From contig CAMICF010000195.1 in NCBI GenBank assembly GCA_946222495.1, positions 1 through 5,674 of the forward strand: 5,674 nucleotides of DNA. Reading direction: 5' to 3'. The DNA comes from an uncultured Janibacter sp. (GTDB taxonomy: Bacteria > Actinomycetota > Actinomycetes > Actinomycetales > Dermatophilaceae). This document shows positions 5,531 to 5,674 of this stretch, piece after piece. Made by a program: the position numbers and the translations under genes. Under the pieces are notes generated by a model that was not told the origin of the DNA, ran no database searches, and was given only the letters and a program-made list of their open reading frames with translations. Within the stretch, counting starts at the first letter, position 1. Each line of letters starts with the position of its first letter.

Positions 5531-5674
5531 ATCCACCGGGCGATGTCCGCCCGGGCCCGCCGGTACTCCGGCGAGGCGCCCTCCACGAGGTGCTCCAGCG
5601 GGTCCTCCCCGACCCGGTGGGCGGGCAGCTCCTCCGTCAGACGAAGGGGGCGGCGCCCACTTCGCTCCCCGTCC
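5521..5674 (-). CDS. C-terminal end of an unidentified protein, partial
   Basis: The last 50 codons of a minus-strand gene enter from the right edge and end at TGA (5521-5523), with the tail ARADIARWIYR. Third codon positions are almost all G or C, which supports real coding. The visible residues (RLTEELPAHRVGEDPLEHLVEG, followed by SPEYRRARADIARW) look like a soluble helical tail with no membrane segment. The gene converges on the plus-strand gene and overlaps its last ten bases, so there is no room for a terminator between them. Such tails occur at the ends of many transferases, but I cannot assign a family; its start and main domain are outside the window. Confidence 0.6.
   Translation of the reverse strand, partial: DGERSGRRPLRLTEELPAHRVGEDPLEHLVEGASPEYRRARADIARWIYR

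Noticed and set aside
4961..5536. A 191-codon minus-strand frame opposite the 184-residue protein
   Set aside because: Third-position G/C bias strongly favours the plus-strand frame, and the opposite product looks like shadow sequence.

Overview
The window is very GC-rich, and its real reading frames carry mostly G or C at the third codon position. GTG starts, a 4-base stop/start overlap and probable leaderless promoters with TANNNT -10 boxes all point to a high-GC actinobacterium. A member of the Micrococcales is my inference from overall style; no marker gene is present to prove it.

Layout from left to right. (1) Positions 1-300, minus strand: the front part of a MarR-type winged-helix regulator that runs off the left edge; its start is unclear and it looks shortened. 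(2) About 267-352: a short spacer packed with inverted repeats, including a 14-bp-arm palindrome centred on 307. (3) Positions 352-4819, minus strand: three genes for surface-polysaccharide chemistry, transcribed from right to left: a GT-A-fold family 2 glycosyltransferase, a non-hydrolysing UDP-GlcNAc 2-epimerase (WecB/MnaA type), and a two-part membrane O-acyltransferase (acyltransferase-3 domain plus SGNH domain). The last two overlap by four bases and are surely co-transcribed; the first is separated from them by 89 bp containing a hairpin. (4) Positions 4820-4975: a divergent intergenic region with a 32-bp tandem repeat and a 24-bp perfect palindrome lying between two likely leaderless promoters. 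(5) Positions 4976-5530, plus strand: a 184-residue protein of unknown function. (6) Positions 5521-5674, minus strand: the C-terminal 50 codons of another gene, converging on and overlapping the previous one by 3-10 bases.

How the genes may work together: the epimerase would supply UDP-ManNAc for a glycan, the glycosyltransferase would add a sugar to the growing chain, and the acyltransferase would transfer an acyl group (commonly acetyl) across the membrane onto the glycan. The polymer cannot be named from this window.

The most unusual signal is the repeat array at 4850-4934. Its 13-base core (CCAGCAACCRCAT) appears again inside the palindrome at 282-332, at the other end of the three-gene polysaccharide block, so the same DNA element flanks the cassette on both sides. 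I see no clear evidence of a wholly new enzymatic system, CRISPR array, RNA gene or transposase here. No stretch over 300 bases lacks a gene.
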